In this document: piece after piece, positions 1 through 5,301 of the stretch
Layout: every line of letters begins with the position of its first letter
Numbering within the stretch: position 1 is the stretch's first letter
Assembly (NCBI GenBank): GCA_004558975.1
Contig: SFZB01000048.1
Coordinates: forward strand, 1-7,826
Length of the DNA stretch: 7,826 nt
Direction: 5' to 3'
Origin: a bacterium
GTDB taxonomy: Bacteria; Bacillota; Clostridia; Oscillospirales; CAG-272
Translations under genes and position numbers: made by a program
The notes under the pieces: model-generated
Databases searched by the model: none
Seen by the model: only the letters and a program-made list of their open reading frames with translations
Told to the model about the DNA's origin: nothing

Positions 1-245
1 TTCTTACGTCCTGCTGTAAAAAACTTCCGCCAGATCGCTCTGTCAGCGACTTTTTACATCCGTCCGTCGCTCTGCGCGTCTCTCGTGCACTCCCTCAAAA
101 TCCCGTCAAACGGCGGTATGAGGTCGTCTGCCTGGGTCATCTCGAGACCGTCAAGGTCTTCACTCATCCCGTCGGTCAGACCGAAATCCGCAAAAAAATC
201 CTTGTCCGTTTCCTGTCCGTCTTCCTTCCTCTCTCCATGAAAAGG
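1..245. other. Left-edge region without a supportable gene
   Basis: I cannot assign a gene here with confidence. Plus frame 1 is open from the window edge to a TGA at 238-240, and plus frame 3 is open to a TAG at 261-263, but neither gives a recognisable protein and both are serine/proline/arginine-rich in the manner of antisense shadows. A minus-strand frame is acidic and more protein-like but has no convincing start. The first 60 bases contain an inverted repeat (TGTAAAAA at 15-22 and TTTTTACA at 51-58) enclosing a small hairpin (TCGCT at 35-39 with AGCGA at 45-49) that is followed by five T residues. That could be a weak plus-strand terminator of a gene lying left of the window. Confidence 0.35.
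54..167 (-). CDS. Possible short acidic ORF, unknown function
   Basis: A minus-strand frame of 37 codons begins MSEDLDGLEMTQADD and ends at a TAA at 54-56. The same frame stays open upstream to about 332, and the upstream part is also acidic and hydrophilic (KEDGQETDKDFFADFGL), so it could be the C-terminal remnant of a broken gene or a coincidental open frame. There is no Shine-Dalgarno sequence at the expected distance from the ATG at 165-167. A purine-rich GAGAGAGGAAGGAAG stretch lies further upstream (about 221-235), without a start codon at a useful distance in this frame. I recognise no family, and I list it only because its composition is more protein-like than the plus frames. Confidence 0.2.
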   Translation of the reverse strand: MSEDLDGLEMTQADDLIPPFDGILRECTRDAQSDGRM

Positions 246-277
246 ACAGCGCCGCGGCCCTAGTGCCGCGGCGCTGT
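246..277. terminator. Strong hairpin terminator 3' of the Rrf2 gene, possibly bidirectional
   Basis: A perfect 13-bp stem, ACAGCGCCGCGGC at 246-258 and GCCGCGGCGCTGT at 265-277, closes a 6-nt loop. On the minus strand it follows the Rrf2 stop by about 50 nt and is followed by CCTTTTCA. On the plus strand it is followed by a T-rich run, TTCCGTTTTCTTCC. The stem is stronger than its T tracts. It could end transcription in both directions. Confidence 0.75.
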
Positions 278-327
278 TCCGTTTTCTTCCGTAAAGCTTG
301 TCGATCCCTGACGGCCGTCTGCTGCCG

Positions 328-753
328 CTAAATCACATAATTGTCCCCCGTGGGCGCATCCAGCAGATCGGCCAGCGTAATGCCGGAAAAATACTCCCGG
401 GTCAGCCGGTAATAGCCCTCCCACACCGGCAGGGTACGGCACTCCGCCGCCCGGGCGCAGGCCTTTGCGTCCTTCTGCAGGCAGGCCACCGGCGCCAGAT
501 CACCCTCCGCCAGCAGCAAAATCTCCCACAGGGTATAGTCCTCCGGCTCACGGGTCAGGCGGTAGCCGCCACCGATGCCGTGTACGCTTTCGATCAGCCC
601 CGCCGCCTTCAGGGCCGGGGTCAGCCGCTCGATGTACTTCAGTGAGATATCCTGCCGCGCCGCCACATCCTTCATGGGGATGAACTGCCCGTTGCGGTGC
701 TGGGCCAGGTCCAGCAGGATACGGATGGAATAGCGCCCCTTCGTCGAGATCAT
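328..753 (-). CDS. Rrf2-family (IscR-like) regulator with three conserved-type cysteines
   Basis: This 141-residue protein is the usual length for Rrf2 regulators, dimeric winged-helix DNA-binding proteins that often sense through an iron-sulfur cluster. Visible features are the typical N-terminus MISTKGRYSIRILLDLA, a helix-turn-helix around residues 28-52 (KDVAARQDISLKYIERL and following), and a wing with GIGGGYRL at 59-66. Three cysteines at 91, 99 and 105 (C-x7-C-x5-C) fall where IscR-like members ligate an Fe-S cluster, so a redox, Fe-S, NO or thiol-responsive role is inferred; the ligand cannot be read from sequence. The ATG at 751-753 follows AAGGAGGAG (759-767). It appears monocistronic, with its own promoter and a terminator on the 3' side. 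No Fe-S assembly or cysteine-metabolism gene is adjacent, so its targets are unknown. Confidence 0.93.
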   Translation of the reverse strand: MISTKGRYSIRILLDLAQHRNGQFIPMKDVAARQDISLKYIERLTPALKAAGLIESVHGIGGGYRLTREPEDYTLWEILLLAEGDLAPVACLQKDAKACARAAECRTLPVWEGYYRLTREYFSGITLADLLDAPTGDNYVI

Positions 754-758
754 ACGGT

Positions 759-812
759 CTCCTCCTTCGGCTGTTTTCTGTCAGTATACCACCAATCCGG
801 TAGGTAAGGCAA
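759..812 (-). promoter_or_regulatory. Promoter, candidate operator and RBS of the Rrf2 gene
   Basis: Reading the minus strand, TTGCCT (807-812) and TATACT (783-788) form a sigma-A-like promoter with an 18-bp spacer. The spacer and the edge of the -10 carry an interrupted palindrome, TACC-N12-GGTA (787-806), with an inner ACC-N5-GGT (791-801). A regulator bound there would block RNA polymerase, so autoregulation by the Rrf2 protein is the obvious inference. AAGGAGGAG at 759-767 is a strong ribosome binding site for the ATG at 753. Confidence 0.65.
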
Positions 813-829
813 GGGCGTCTTTACATGTT

Positions 830-845
830 CCGCCGTCTGCGGCGG
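830..845. other. Small GC hairpin
   Basis: A perfect 6-bp stem with a 4-nt loop, CCGCCG-TCTG-CGGCGG, stands just left of the large hairpin at 859-896. It has no T tract and no assigned role. Confidence 0.4.
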
Positions 846-858
846 CTGTTGTATCGCC

Positions 859-896
859 AAAAGGCGGGCGCATCGTTTGGGATGCGCCCGCCTTTT
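859..896. terminator. Perfect 16-bp terminator-like hairpin between divergent genes
   Basis: AAAAGGCGGGCGCATC (859-874) pairs perfectly with GATGCGCCCGCCTTTT (881-896) around a 6-nt loop. The flanking A and T runs are part of the stem, giving a bidirectional intrinsic-terminator shape. The plus-strand exit continues TTTTCTATTT and the minus-strand exit TTTTGGCG. The neighbouring protein genes point away from it on both sides, so it terminates neither. The best explanation I see is an RNA gene on the minus strand starting near 975. Confidence 0.7.
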
Positions 897-975
897 CTAT
901 TTGCCCGATAAAGGGAAAGTTGTTATTCTGTCTTATAAATCTGATGAGACTGCCAAACGGTTACTTTTTTACCGT
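859..975 (-). ncRNA. Candidate small RNA with its own promoter and terminator
   Basis: On the minus strand TTGATT (1004-1009) and TAGAAT (981-986) have a 17-bp spacer, placing a transcription start near 974-976. About 115 nt downstream lies the perfect 16-bp terminator hairpin at 859-896. The interval contains no ATG in any frame and no ribosome binding site, so a peptide is unlikely. It can form a short 5' stem, ACGGT with ACCGT, around an A-rich loop (957-975). I recognise no known RNA family. It could instead be an attenuated leader for the Rrf2 gene further downstream, although that gene has its own promoter. No homology or expression evidence is available to me. Confidence 0.35.
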
Positions 976-980
976 CTATT

Positions 981-1009
981 ATTCTACACGATTTGCCACG
1001 AAAAATCAA
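981..1009 (-). promoter_or_regulatory. Minus-strand promoter facing the 859-896 hairpin
   Basis: TTGATT at 1004-1009 matches the -35 consensus at 4 of 6 positions and TAGAAT at 981-986 matches the -10 at 5 of 6, with a 17-bp spacer. The next protein-coding start downstream is the Rrf2 gene more than 200 nt away, beyond a terminator. Confidence 0.5.
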
Positions 1010-1072
1010 TAGGGATTTTCACCTTTGCGGCGCAAAAAGCGACGTTCTGTCGCGGCAAAAACGCGCGCTGCT

Positions 1073-1139
1073 CGCCTTGACAGGCGCGGCGGTTACAGAT
1101 ATAATAAACGTAACAGATTTTTGTCGATTCCGGAGGAGG
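1073..1139 (+). promoter_or_regulatory. Consensus sigma-A promoter and RBS of the metallophosphoesterase-ATPase operon
   Basis: TTGACA (1077-1082) and TATAAT (1100-1105) are both exact consensus with a 17-bp spacer, giving a start near 1112 and a leader of about 36 nt. The -35 lies inside a palindrome, CGCCT-TGAC-AGGCG (1073-1086), and the -10 lies between GTTAC (1092-1096) and GTAAC (1110-1114). Either repeat could be an operator, but that is speculative. AGGAGG at 1134-1139 is 8 nt from the TTG start. The promoter position rules out translation starts upstream of it. Confidence 0.85.
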
Positions 1140-1147
1140 TTTCCCGC

Positions 1148-2206
1148 TTGAAACTGATTCACACAGCCGACCTGCACCTCGACTCGGTGCTGGAGGCGAA
1201 CCTCGACCCCGCACTCGCCGCCAAACGGCGGCGCGAACTATTACTGACCTTTGAGAGAATGGTGTCCTACGCCGCGGAAAACGGTGTTTCCGTCATTCTC
1301 ATCGCGGGCGACCTGTTTGACACGTCCCGCCCTGCCCCGGACGCGGAGCAATATGTCCTCTCCGTCATCGCGGATCACCCCGGCATTGATTTCCTCATTC
1401 TTTCGGGCAACCACGGCGGCGCTTACGCGCCCTATGACCCGCCGCGCAATTATCACACCTTCTCCGACCGCGACTTCACCGTTTACAAATACGGGAACGT
1501 GACGATCGCGGGGAGCGAGAACAATGCGGCGTTCGGCATCCTGCCTGCGCTCGACCCCGGTGATCTCAACATCGTCACCCTGCACGGTGCGCTGACGGAC
1601 AGTACCTCCGACCTCACGGGCATCAACCTGAAATTTTACCGCGGGCGGAACATCGATTACCTCGCGCTCGGACATTATCACGCCTACCGCAAAGAAGCGC
1701 TCGACGATCGCGGCGTGTGGTGCTACTGCGGCACGCCCGAGGGGCGCGGATTCGACGAAACGGGCGAAAAGGGCTTTGTCCTCATCGACACCGCCGGGGG
1801 CAAGCTCTCCTCGGTGTTCATTCCGTTCGCGAAGCGACAGATCCGGCAAATTACCGTCGACATCAGCCGCCTCTTCTCCCAGCGGGATATTGAAAAAGCC
1901 GTGACGGCGGCGCTCGCGGGGATCCCGCAGAACGATATGGTGCGCGTCACCCTGCGCGGGTATGCCGAGCCGGATATGCACAAGGATCCGCGCCAGATCG
2001 AGGCGATGCTGGAGGGGAAATTCTTCTTCTCCGAAGTGTTGGACGAAAGCAATCTTTCCCTGCGCCCCGAAATGTACCGAAATGATGTTTCCCTGCGCGG
2101 TGAGTTCGTCCGCACGGTCATGCAGAGCGGGCTCCCGCGAGAAGATCAGGAACGCATCATCCAGTGCGGACTGCGCGCGCTGAACGGGGAGGAGATGCCG
2201 GAATGA
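1148..2206 (+). CDS. Mre11/SbcD-like metallophosphoesterase (YhaO type), TTG start
   Basis: This 352-residue protein carries the full metallophosphoesterase motif series of the SbcD/Mre11 nuclease family, which processes DNA ends with a dinuclear metal centre. Motifs are TADLHLDS (D8, H10), AGDLFD (D55, D58), SGNHGG (N88, H89), LHGA (H146) and GHYH (H176, H178). The residue after GNH is glycine, where Asp or Glu is usual. Residues 180-230, including the PEGRGFDE segment, resemble the YhaO branch, and the C-terminal part would be the capping and partner-binding region. The TTG at 1148-1150 is chosen because it follows AGGAGG by 8 nt and lies downstream of the promoter; the ATG at 1025 lies upstream of that promoter. 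The gene overlaps the next by ATGA, so the two products are probably made as partners in DNA double-strand-end repair. Confidence 0.92.
   Translation: MKLIHTADLHLDSVLEANLDPALAAKRRRELLLTFERMVSYAAENGVSVILIAGDLFDTSRPAPDAEQYVLSVIADHPGIDFLILSGNHGGAYAPYDPPRNYHTFSDRDFTVYKYGNVTIAGSENNAAFGILPALDPGDLNIVTLHGALTDSTSDLTGINLKFYRGRNIDYLALGHYHAYRKEALDDRGVWCYCGTPEGRGFDETGEKGFVLIDTAGGKLSSVFIPFAKRQIRQITVDISRLFSQRDIEKAVTAALAGIPQNDMVRVTLRGYAEPDMHKDPRQIEAMLEGKFFFSEVLDESNLSLRPEMYRNDVSLRGEFVRTVMQSGLPREDQERIIQCGLRALNGEEMPE
2186..2206 (+). promoter_or_regulatory. RBS and ATGA translational coupling junction
   Basis: GGGGAGGAG (2186-2194) inside the end of the nuclease gene sits 8 nt before the ATG at 2203-2205, which overlaps the TGA at 2204-2206. 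This fixes the ATPase start at MKLIECYIENFG rather than further upstream. Confidence 0.8.
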
Positions 2207-4179
2207 AACTGATTGAATGCTATATTGAAAATTTCGGCAGGCTCTCCGCCTTTACCTACCGCTTCGATGCCGGCATGAACGTGCTGTGTGAGGAAAACGG
2301 CTGGGGCAAGAGCACTTTCGCCGCGTTCATCAAGGCGATGCTCTACGGTTTCACGCCCACCCGCTCCCGCAGCGTCACGCAGAACGAGCGGCAGAAGTAC
2401 CTGCCGTGGCAGGGCGGCGTATGCGGCGGGTCACTGACTTTTGAAACAGACGACGGCGTGCGCCTGCGCGTCGAGCGCACGTTCGGCACCAAGGAGGCGC
2501 AGGACACCTACCGTCTCTTTGACGGCGTGACCGGGCTCCCCTCCACCGCTTTCTCCGAGAAACTCGGGGAGGAGCTCTTCGGCATTGACGCCGCGGGGTA
2601 TGAACGCTCCACCTACATATCCGAAAAGCTGACGTCCGACGACACGAAAGACTATACCGGGATTCAGGCGCGGCTCGTCGAAATGCAGGATCTCTCCGAC
2701 TATAAGATTGCCTGCGACCGCATTGAAAAGCAGCGCAAGCGCTACTGGGTGCAGGGTGGCAGAGGCGCCATCGCCGACGCCGACGCGGCACTGAGTCGCG
2801 CCCGCCTCGAACTCACGGAAAGCGAAGAGGCGCTCGCCAAGACGAACGAGCTCAACCGCATGAGCCGCGAATTTGAAGACAAGCGAACGGCGAAAGAGGC
2901 AGAACTCCGCGCTCTGCGCCGCGAGGTCGAGGCATCCATCGCGGCGCGTTCCTCCCGCGCACTCGCCGCACACGCGAAAGAACTGACCGACCGCGCCCGC
3001 GAAGCACGGGAACAGGTCGATGCCTGCGCGTCCCGTCTCTCGGGGAAAGTGCCGACGCTCGCCGAAGTGGACGAGCAAATCCGTATGCAGCGGCGGCTCG
3101 CCGAGAGCACGAAACCGGAACTGCCGAAAACATCCCTGCCGCGGCTCCTGCCGCTTCTCATGTTTATTGCCGGTGTGCTGTTCATCCCCACGGGGATCCT
3201 CCTCGGTCGGACGGCGAAACTGTTCTATGCGCTCGGACCGATCCTTGGGCTCCTCCTCATCGCAGGCGGCATCATCGTCACCTTCCTGCGCCGTCGGCAG
3301 GCGGAAACGCGCGCCGTCATCGAGGCGGGACGGGCAGAATACGACGGGATTGCCGCACGGCTCACCGCTTTTCTCTCGGACTTCCCGGTCGTGCTTGCGG
3401 ACAAGACCCTCACGGACGACGAAAAGCGTCTCTGGCGGGTACGCGAATGGGTCGAGGCATACCGCCTCGCGGTACACGACGAAGAGCAGGCGCGGAGCCA
3501 GGCGGAAAGTTTCCGCGCGGCGCACCCGGAGGCATTCGCCCCGGAGCGTGCTCTCACGGCGGACGAACAGTCCGGCGGTGAGAAAGAAGCCGTGCTGACG
3601 CGGGAGATCGACAAGCTGCGCGAGGAGCAGGAACAGTGCCGCCGTCTGATCGCGCGGTACGCCCCCGCCGCGGAACGCTATACCGAGTGTGCACAGGCGA
3701 TCGTCTCGCTGGAAGCCAAAAAAGCCGCCTACGAAAAGAGCTATGAGATCCTGCGGGCAACGCTGGACTACCTGAAAGCGGCGCACGACGGACTGACGAC
3801 CCGCTATCTCGGGAGTATTCAGCTCCATTTCCGCGACTATATGAAGCTTCTGACCGACGAAGTGACCGACACGCCGGTCGCGGACGAATACGCGACGGAG
3901 GCGTACACCGTCACGCCGGACTTTAGCGTGCAGGTCACGCGGTTCGGACAGACCAAGCCGTCGGACGTCCTCTCGCGCGGCGGGCGCGACCTCGTGGCGC
4001 TGTGCCTGCGGTTCGCCATCTCCGACGCGCTGTTCGGCGACACAAAGCCGTTCCTCATCCTCGACGACCCCTTCATCAACCTGGATGATGAAAAAGTCAA
4101 GGCGGCGATGGAACTGCTCCGGCGCATCGCAAAAGACCGTCAAATCCTCTACGTCTGCTGTCACACCAGCCGCGCGTAA
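2203..4179 (+). CDS. Rad50/SbcC-like AAA ATPase (YhaN type) with central membrane hairpin
   Basis: This 658-residue protein has split ATPase halves at its ends, as in Rad50/SMC proteins. Walker A is near 30-38 (EENGWGKST), the signature-like motif is LSRGGRDL at 590-597, Walker B is FLILDDPF at 617-624, and there is a late CCH (652-654) at the switch-histidine position. Charged, alanine-rich coiled-coil segments span roughly 190-305 and 365-530. Between them lie two hydrophobic stretches (about 315-334 and 342-362) followed by RRR, so the coil apex is predicted to be in the membrane. There is no CxxC zinc hook. The first Walker A residue is Glu rather than Gly, which I believe is normal for this clostridial group. 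It presumably partners the upstream nuclease. It is short beside typical SbcC/Rad50 proteins, but both ATPase ends are intact. Confidence 0.9.
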   Translation: MKLIECYIENFGRLSAFTYRFDAGMNVLCEENGWGKSTFAAFIKAMLYGFTPTRSRSVTQNERQKYLPWQGGVCGGSLTFETDDGVRLRVERTFGTKEAQDTYRLFDGVTGLPSTAFSEKLGEELFGIDAAGYERSTYISEKLTSDDTKDYTGIQARLVEMQDLSDYKIACDRIEKQRKRYWVQGGRGAIADADAALSRARLELTESEEALAKTNELNRMSREFEDKRTAKEAELRALRREVEASIAARSSRALAAHAKELTDRAREAREQVDACASRLSGKVPTLAEVDEQIRMQRRLAESTKPELPKTSLPRLLPLLMFIAGVLFIPTGILLGRTAKLFYALGPILGLLLIAGGIIVTFLRRRQAETRAVIEAGRAEYDGIAARLTAFLSDFPVVLADKTLTDDEKRLWRVREWVEAYRLAVHDEEQARSQAESFRAAHPEAFAPERALTADEQSGGEKEAVLTREIDKLREEQEQCRRLIARYAPAAERYTECAQAIVSLEAKKAAYEKSYEILRATLDYLKAAHDGLTTRYLGSIQLHFRDYMKLLTDEVTDTPVADEYATEAYTVTPDFSVQVTRFGQTKPSDVLSRGGRDLVALCLRFAISDALFGDTKPFLILDDPFINLDDEKVKAAMELLRRIAKDRQILYVCCHTSRA

Positions 4180-4216
4180 AGCGTGCCGGTGTCGCAACAA
4201 CAAACACACATCACAG

Positions 4217-4254
4217 CGGGGCGGAGCCTTATTTTCATGGCTCCGCCCCGTTTT
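4217..4254 (+). terminator. Intrinsic terminator of the nuclease-ATPase operon
   Basis: CGGGGCGGAGCC (4217-4228) pairs perfectly with GGCTCCGCCCCG (4239-4250) over a 10-nt loop, followed by TTTT. It lies 38 nt after the ATPase stop. Confidence 0.88.
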
Positions 4255-4258
4255 ATCA

Positions 4259-4291
4259 ATATTGCCGCCGAGATATTCCCGGCGGCAATAT
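4259..4291 (-). terminator. Second hairpin between convergent genes, probably 3' of the Nudix gene
   Basis: ATATTGCCGCCG (4259-4270) and CGGCGGCAATAT (4280-4291) form a perfect 12-bp stem with a 9-nt loop, starting 36 nt past the Nudix stop on the minus strand. It is followed there by TGATAAAA rather than a T tract, so intrinsic termination would be weak. An RNA-stability role is also possible. Confidence 0.5.
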
Positions 4292-4327
4292 CATTTGGTT
4301 CTACGGCTGTCTCGCGACGCCACGAAA

Positions 4328-5080
4328 TCACGCTTTGCCCGCGTCCGCGCCGACCAGTTTCTCGAGCCGATTGAAAATCCCGCGCAACTCACGGTGCCCG
4401 AACAGCTTCTGTATCTCCCCGCGGGGGAGCCATTTTGCCGCGCCGATCTCTCCCTCGCGCAGCGTCACTTCCCCGTCGAACGGAACGGCATACAGCACCA
4501 CTTTCTTTTTGCAACGGCGGTTGTGGACAGCATAGGAAATCTCACAGCGGAACTCGCGCGGAATATCCAATTCGACCCCGATCTCCTCGGAAACCTCCCG
4601 GTGCGCCGTCTCAATCTCGCCCTCGCCCCACTCCATATGCCCCTTCGGGAAACTCCATGTGCCGGAGCCGGACTGATAGAGCGCCAGATACTCCAACCTG
4701 CCGTCACGCACCCGATACGGGATAATGCCGCAGGATTTTTCATAAAGGCAGAAAAAACGTGCTTTTTCGACATCCTCAAGCTCTGCCACCGCGGCACGGA
4801 TCCAGGGCTCGTACAGTTCGCGCCCTACCGGCGCGACGATCAATTTGTCTTCTCCTCTGTCCTGTCGGCGCATCGCGGACACCACGCGCCCCGTATAAGC
4901 GCTCCCGACGGGGGCACACCCCATCAGATAGACGGGCATATCGCCCCCTTTGCCGGAGGCGGTCGACGGGAGATACCCGCGTCTGAGCGTCTGCGTCGAG
5001 CCCTGTGCGTCATTTGCCAGACGCACCGTCACGATCTTACCAAGCCAGCCGAGGAGATTCCGTGTTCTTTCGTCAGTCAT
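4328..5080 (-). CDS. Nudix hydrolase fused to an inorganic-pyrophosphatase-like N-terminal domain
   Basis: This is a 250-residue protein. Residues 114-250 form a Nudix domain with the complete box G-x5-E-x7-REVSEE-x-G at 147-169 (GHMEWGEG... REVSEEIGV) and the lead-in EKSCG (114-118), which recalls Ap4A/dinucleoside-polyphosphate hydrolases; the substrate is inferred. Residues 13-105 resemble the short soluble-pyrophosphatase-like proteins of clostridia (GKIVTVRL, GDMPVYLMG, YTGRVVSAMRR, EDKLIVAP). The metal-binding Asp pattern is degraded: only one Asp (D47) remains in GDMPVY where the family has D-x-x-D-P-x-D, so this half is probably not an active pyrophosphatase. The ATG at 5078-5080 follows AGGAGA (5086-5091). 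The reading frame stays open upstream but runs antisense into the LexA-like gene. The gene is transcribed divergently from that operon and convergently to the ATPase gene. Confidence 0.85.
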   Translation of the reverse strand: MTDERTRNLLGWLGKIVTVRLANDAQGSTQTLRRGYLPSTASGKGGDMPVYLMGCAPVGSAYTGRVVSAMRRQDRGEDKLIVAPVGRELYEPWIRAAVAELEDVEKARFFCLYEKSCGIIPYRVRDGRLEYLALYQSGSGTWSFPKGHMEWGEGEIETAHREVSEEIGVELDIPREFRCEISYAVHNRRCKKKVVLYAVPFDGEVTLREGEIGAAKWLPRGEIQKLFGHRELRGIFNRLEKLVGADAGKA

Positions 5081-5085
5081 CAGAT

Positions 5086-5202
5086 TCTCCTGTGTTTCAT
5101 TATGCGGCAGGACGCCGCATCCGGACTCGCCCCACCGGGCGAGGATCAATACCCCAAACGGTATCACAAAATCAGTATAACACGATCTGCCCGAAAAGTA
5201 AA
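5086..5202 (-). promoter_or_regulatory. Promoter and RBS of the Nudix gene
   Basis: On the minus strand TTTACT (5197-5202) and TATACT (5174-5179) have a 17-bp spacer, giving a start near 5167 and a leader of about 85 nt. AGGAGA (5086-5091) is the ribosome binding site. The ten bases TGTTATACTG around this -10 (5173-5182) recur around the -10 of the divergent LexA-like promoter (5252-5261). Confidence 0.6.
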
Positions 5203-5231
5203 GAAAATGTCGTATTTCTTTTTCCCTTCCC

Positions 5232-5296
5232 TTGACAGTACGGGACACATATGTTATACTGTCATCGTAAGTGAGACGAATTGTCTCAAAAAGGAG
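5232..5296 (+). promoter_or_regulatory. Promoter, two candidate operators and RBS of the lexA-like operon
   Basis: TTGACA (5232-5237) and TATACT (5255-5260) with a 17-bp spacer are a near-consensus sigma-A promoter with a start near 5267. Two perfect inverted repeats overlap it. TGACAGTA (5233-5240) with TACTGTCA (5257-5264) spans the -35 and -10. TGAGAC-N5-GTCTCA (5272-5288) sits just after the start point. A palindromic ACATATGT (5247-5254) lies in the spacer, but the classical Gram-positive LexA box CGAAC-N4-GTTCG is only weakly matched. AAGGAG (5291-5296) serves the ATG at 5302. Confidence 0.75.
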
Positions 5297-5301
5297 ACGG
5301 C

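Noticed and set aside
35..58. Possible plus-strand terminator at the left edge
   Set aside because: The stem is only 5 bp and the upstream gene is not visible, so I describe it in the left-edge entry but do not call it.
1039..1053. GCGAC-N5-GTCGC palindrome upstream of the nuclease promoter
   Set aside because: It is a short GC-rich repeat outside the promoter with no second copy in the window, so it may be chance.
1025..1147. N-terminal extension of the metallophosphoesterase from an ATG at 1025
   Set aside because: It contains an exact consensus promoter (1077-1105) and is very Arg/Lys-rich. The TTG at 1148 has an ideal AGGAGG and starts exactly at the family's usual MKLIHTADLH.
1241..1981. 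Long open frame antisense to the metallophosphoesterase
   Set aside because: It mirrors the real gene and has no RBS or recognisable motif.
2431..4209. Very long open frame antisense to the ATPase gene
   Set aside because: It is a shadow produced by GC-rich codon usage. The plus strand has clear Walker A, signature and Walker B motifs, and the antisense protein shows no family features.
5247..5254. Classical Gram-positive LexA box in the lexA-like promoter
   Set aside because: Only an ACATATGT core is present. Around it the match to CGAAC-N4-GTTCG is about half, which is not convincing.
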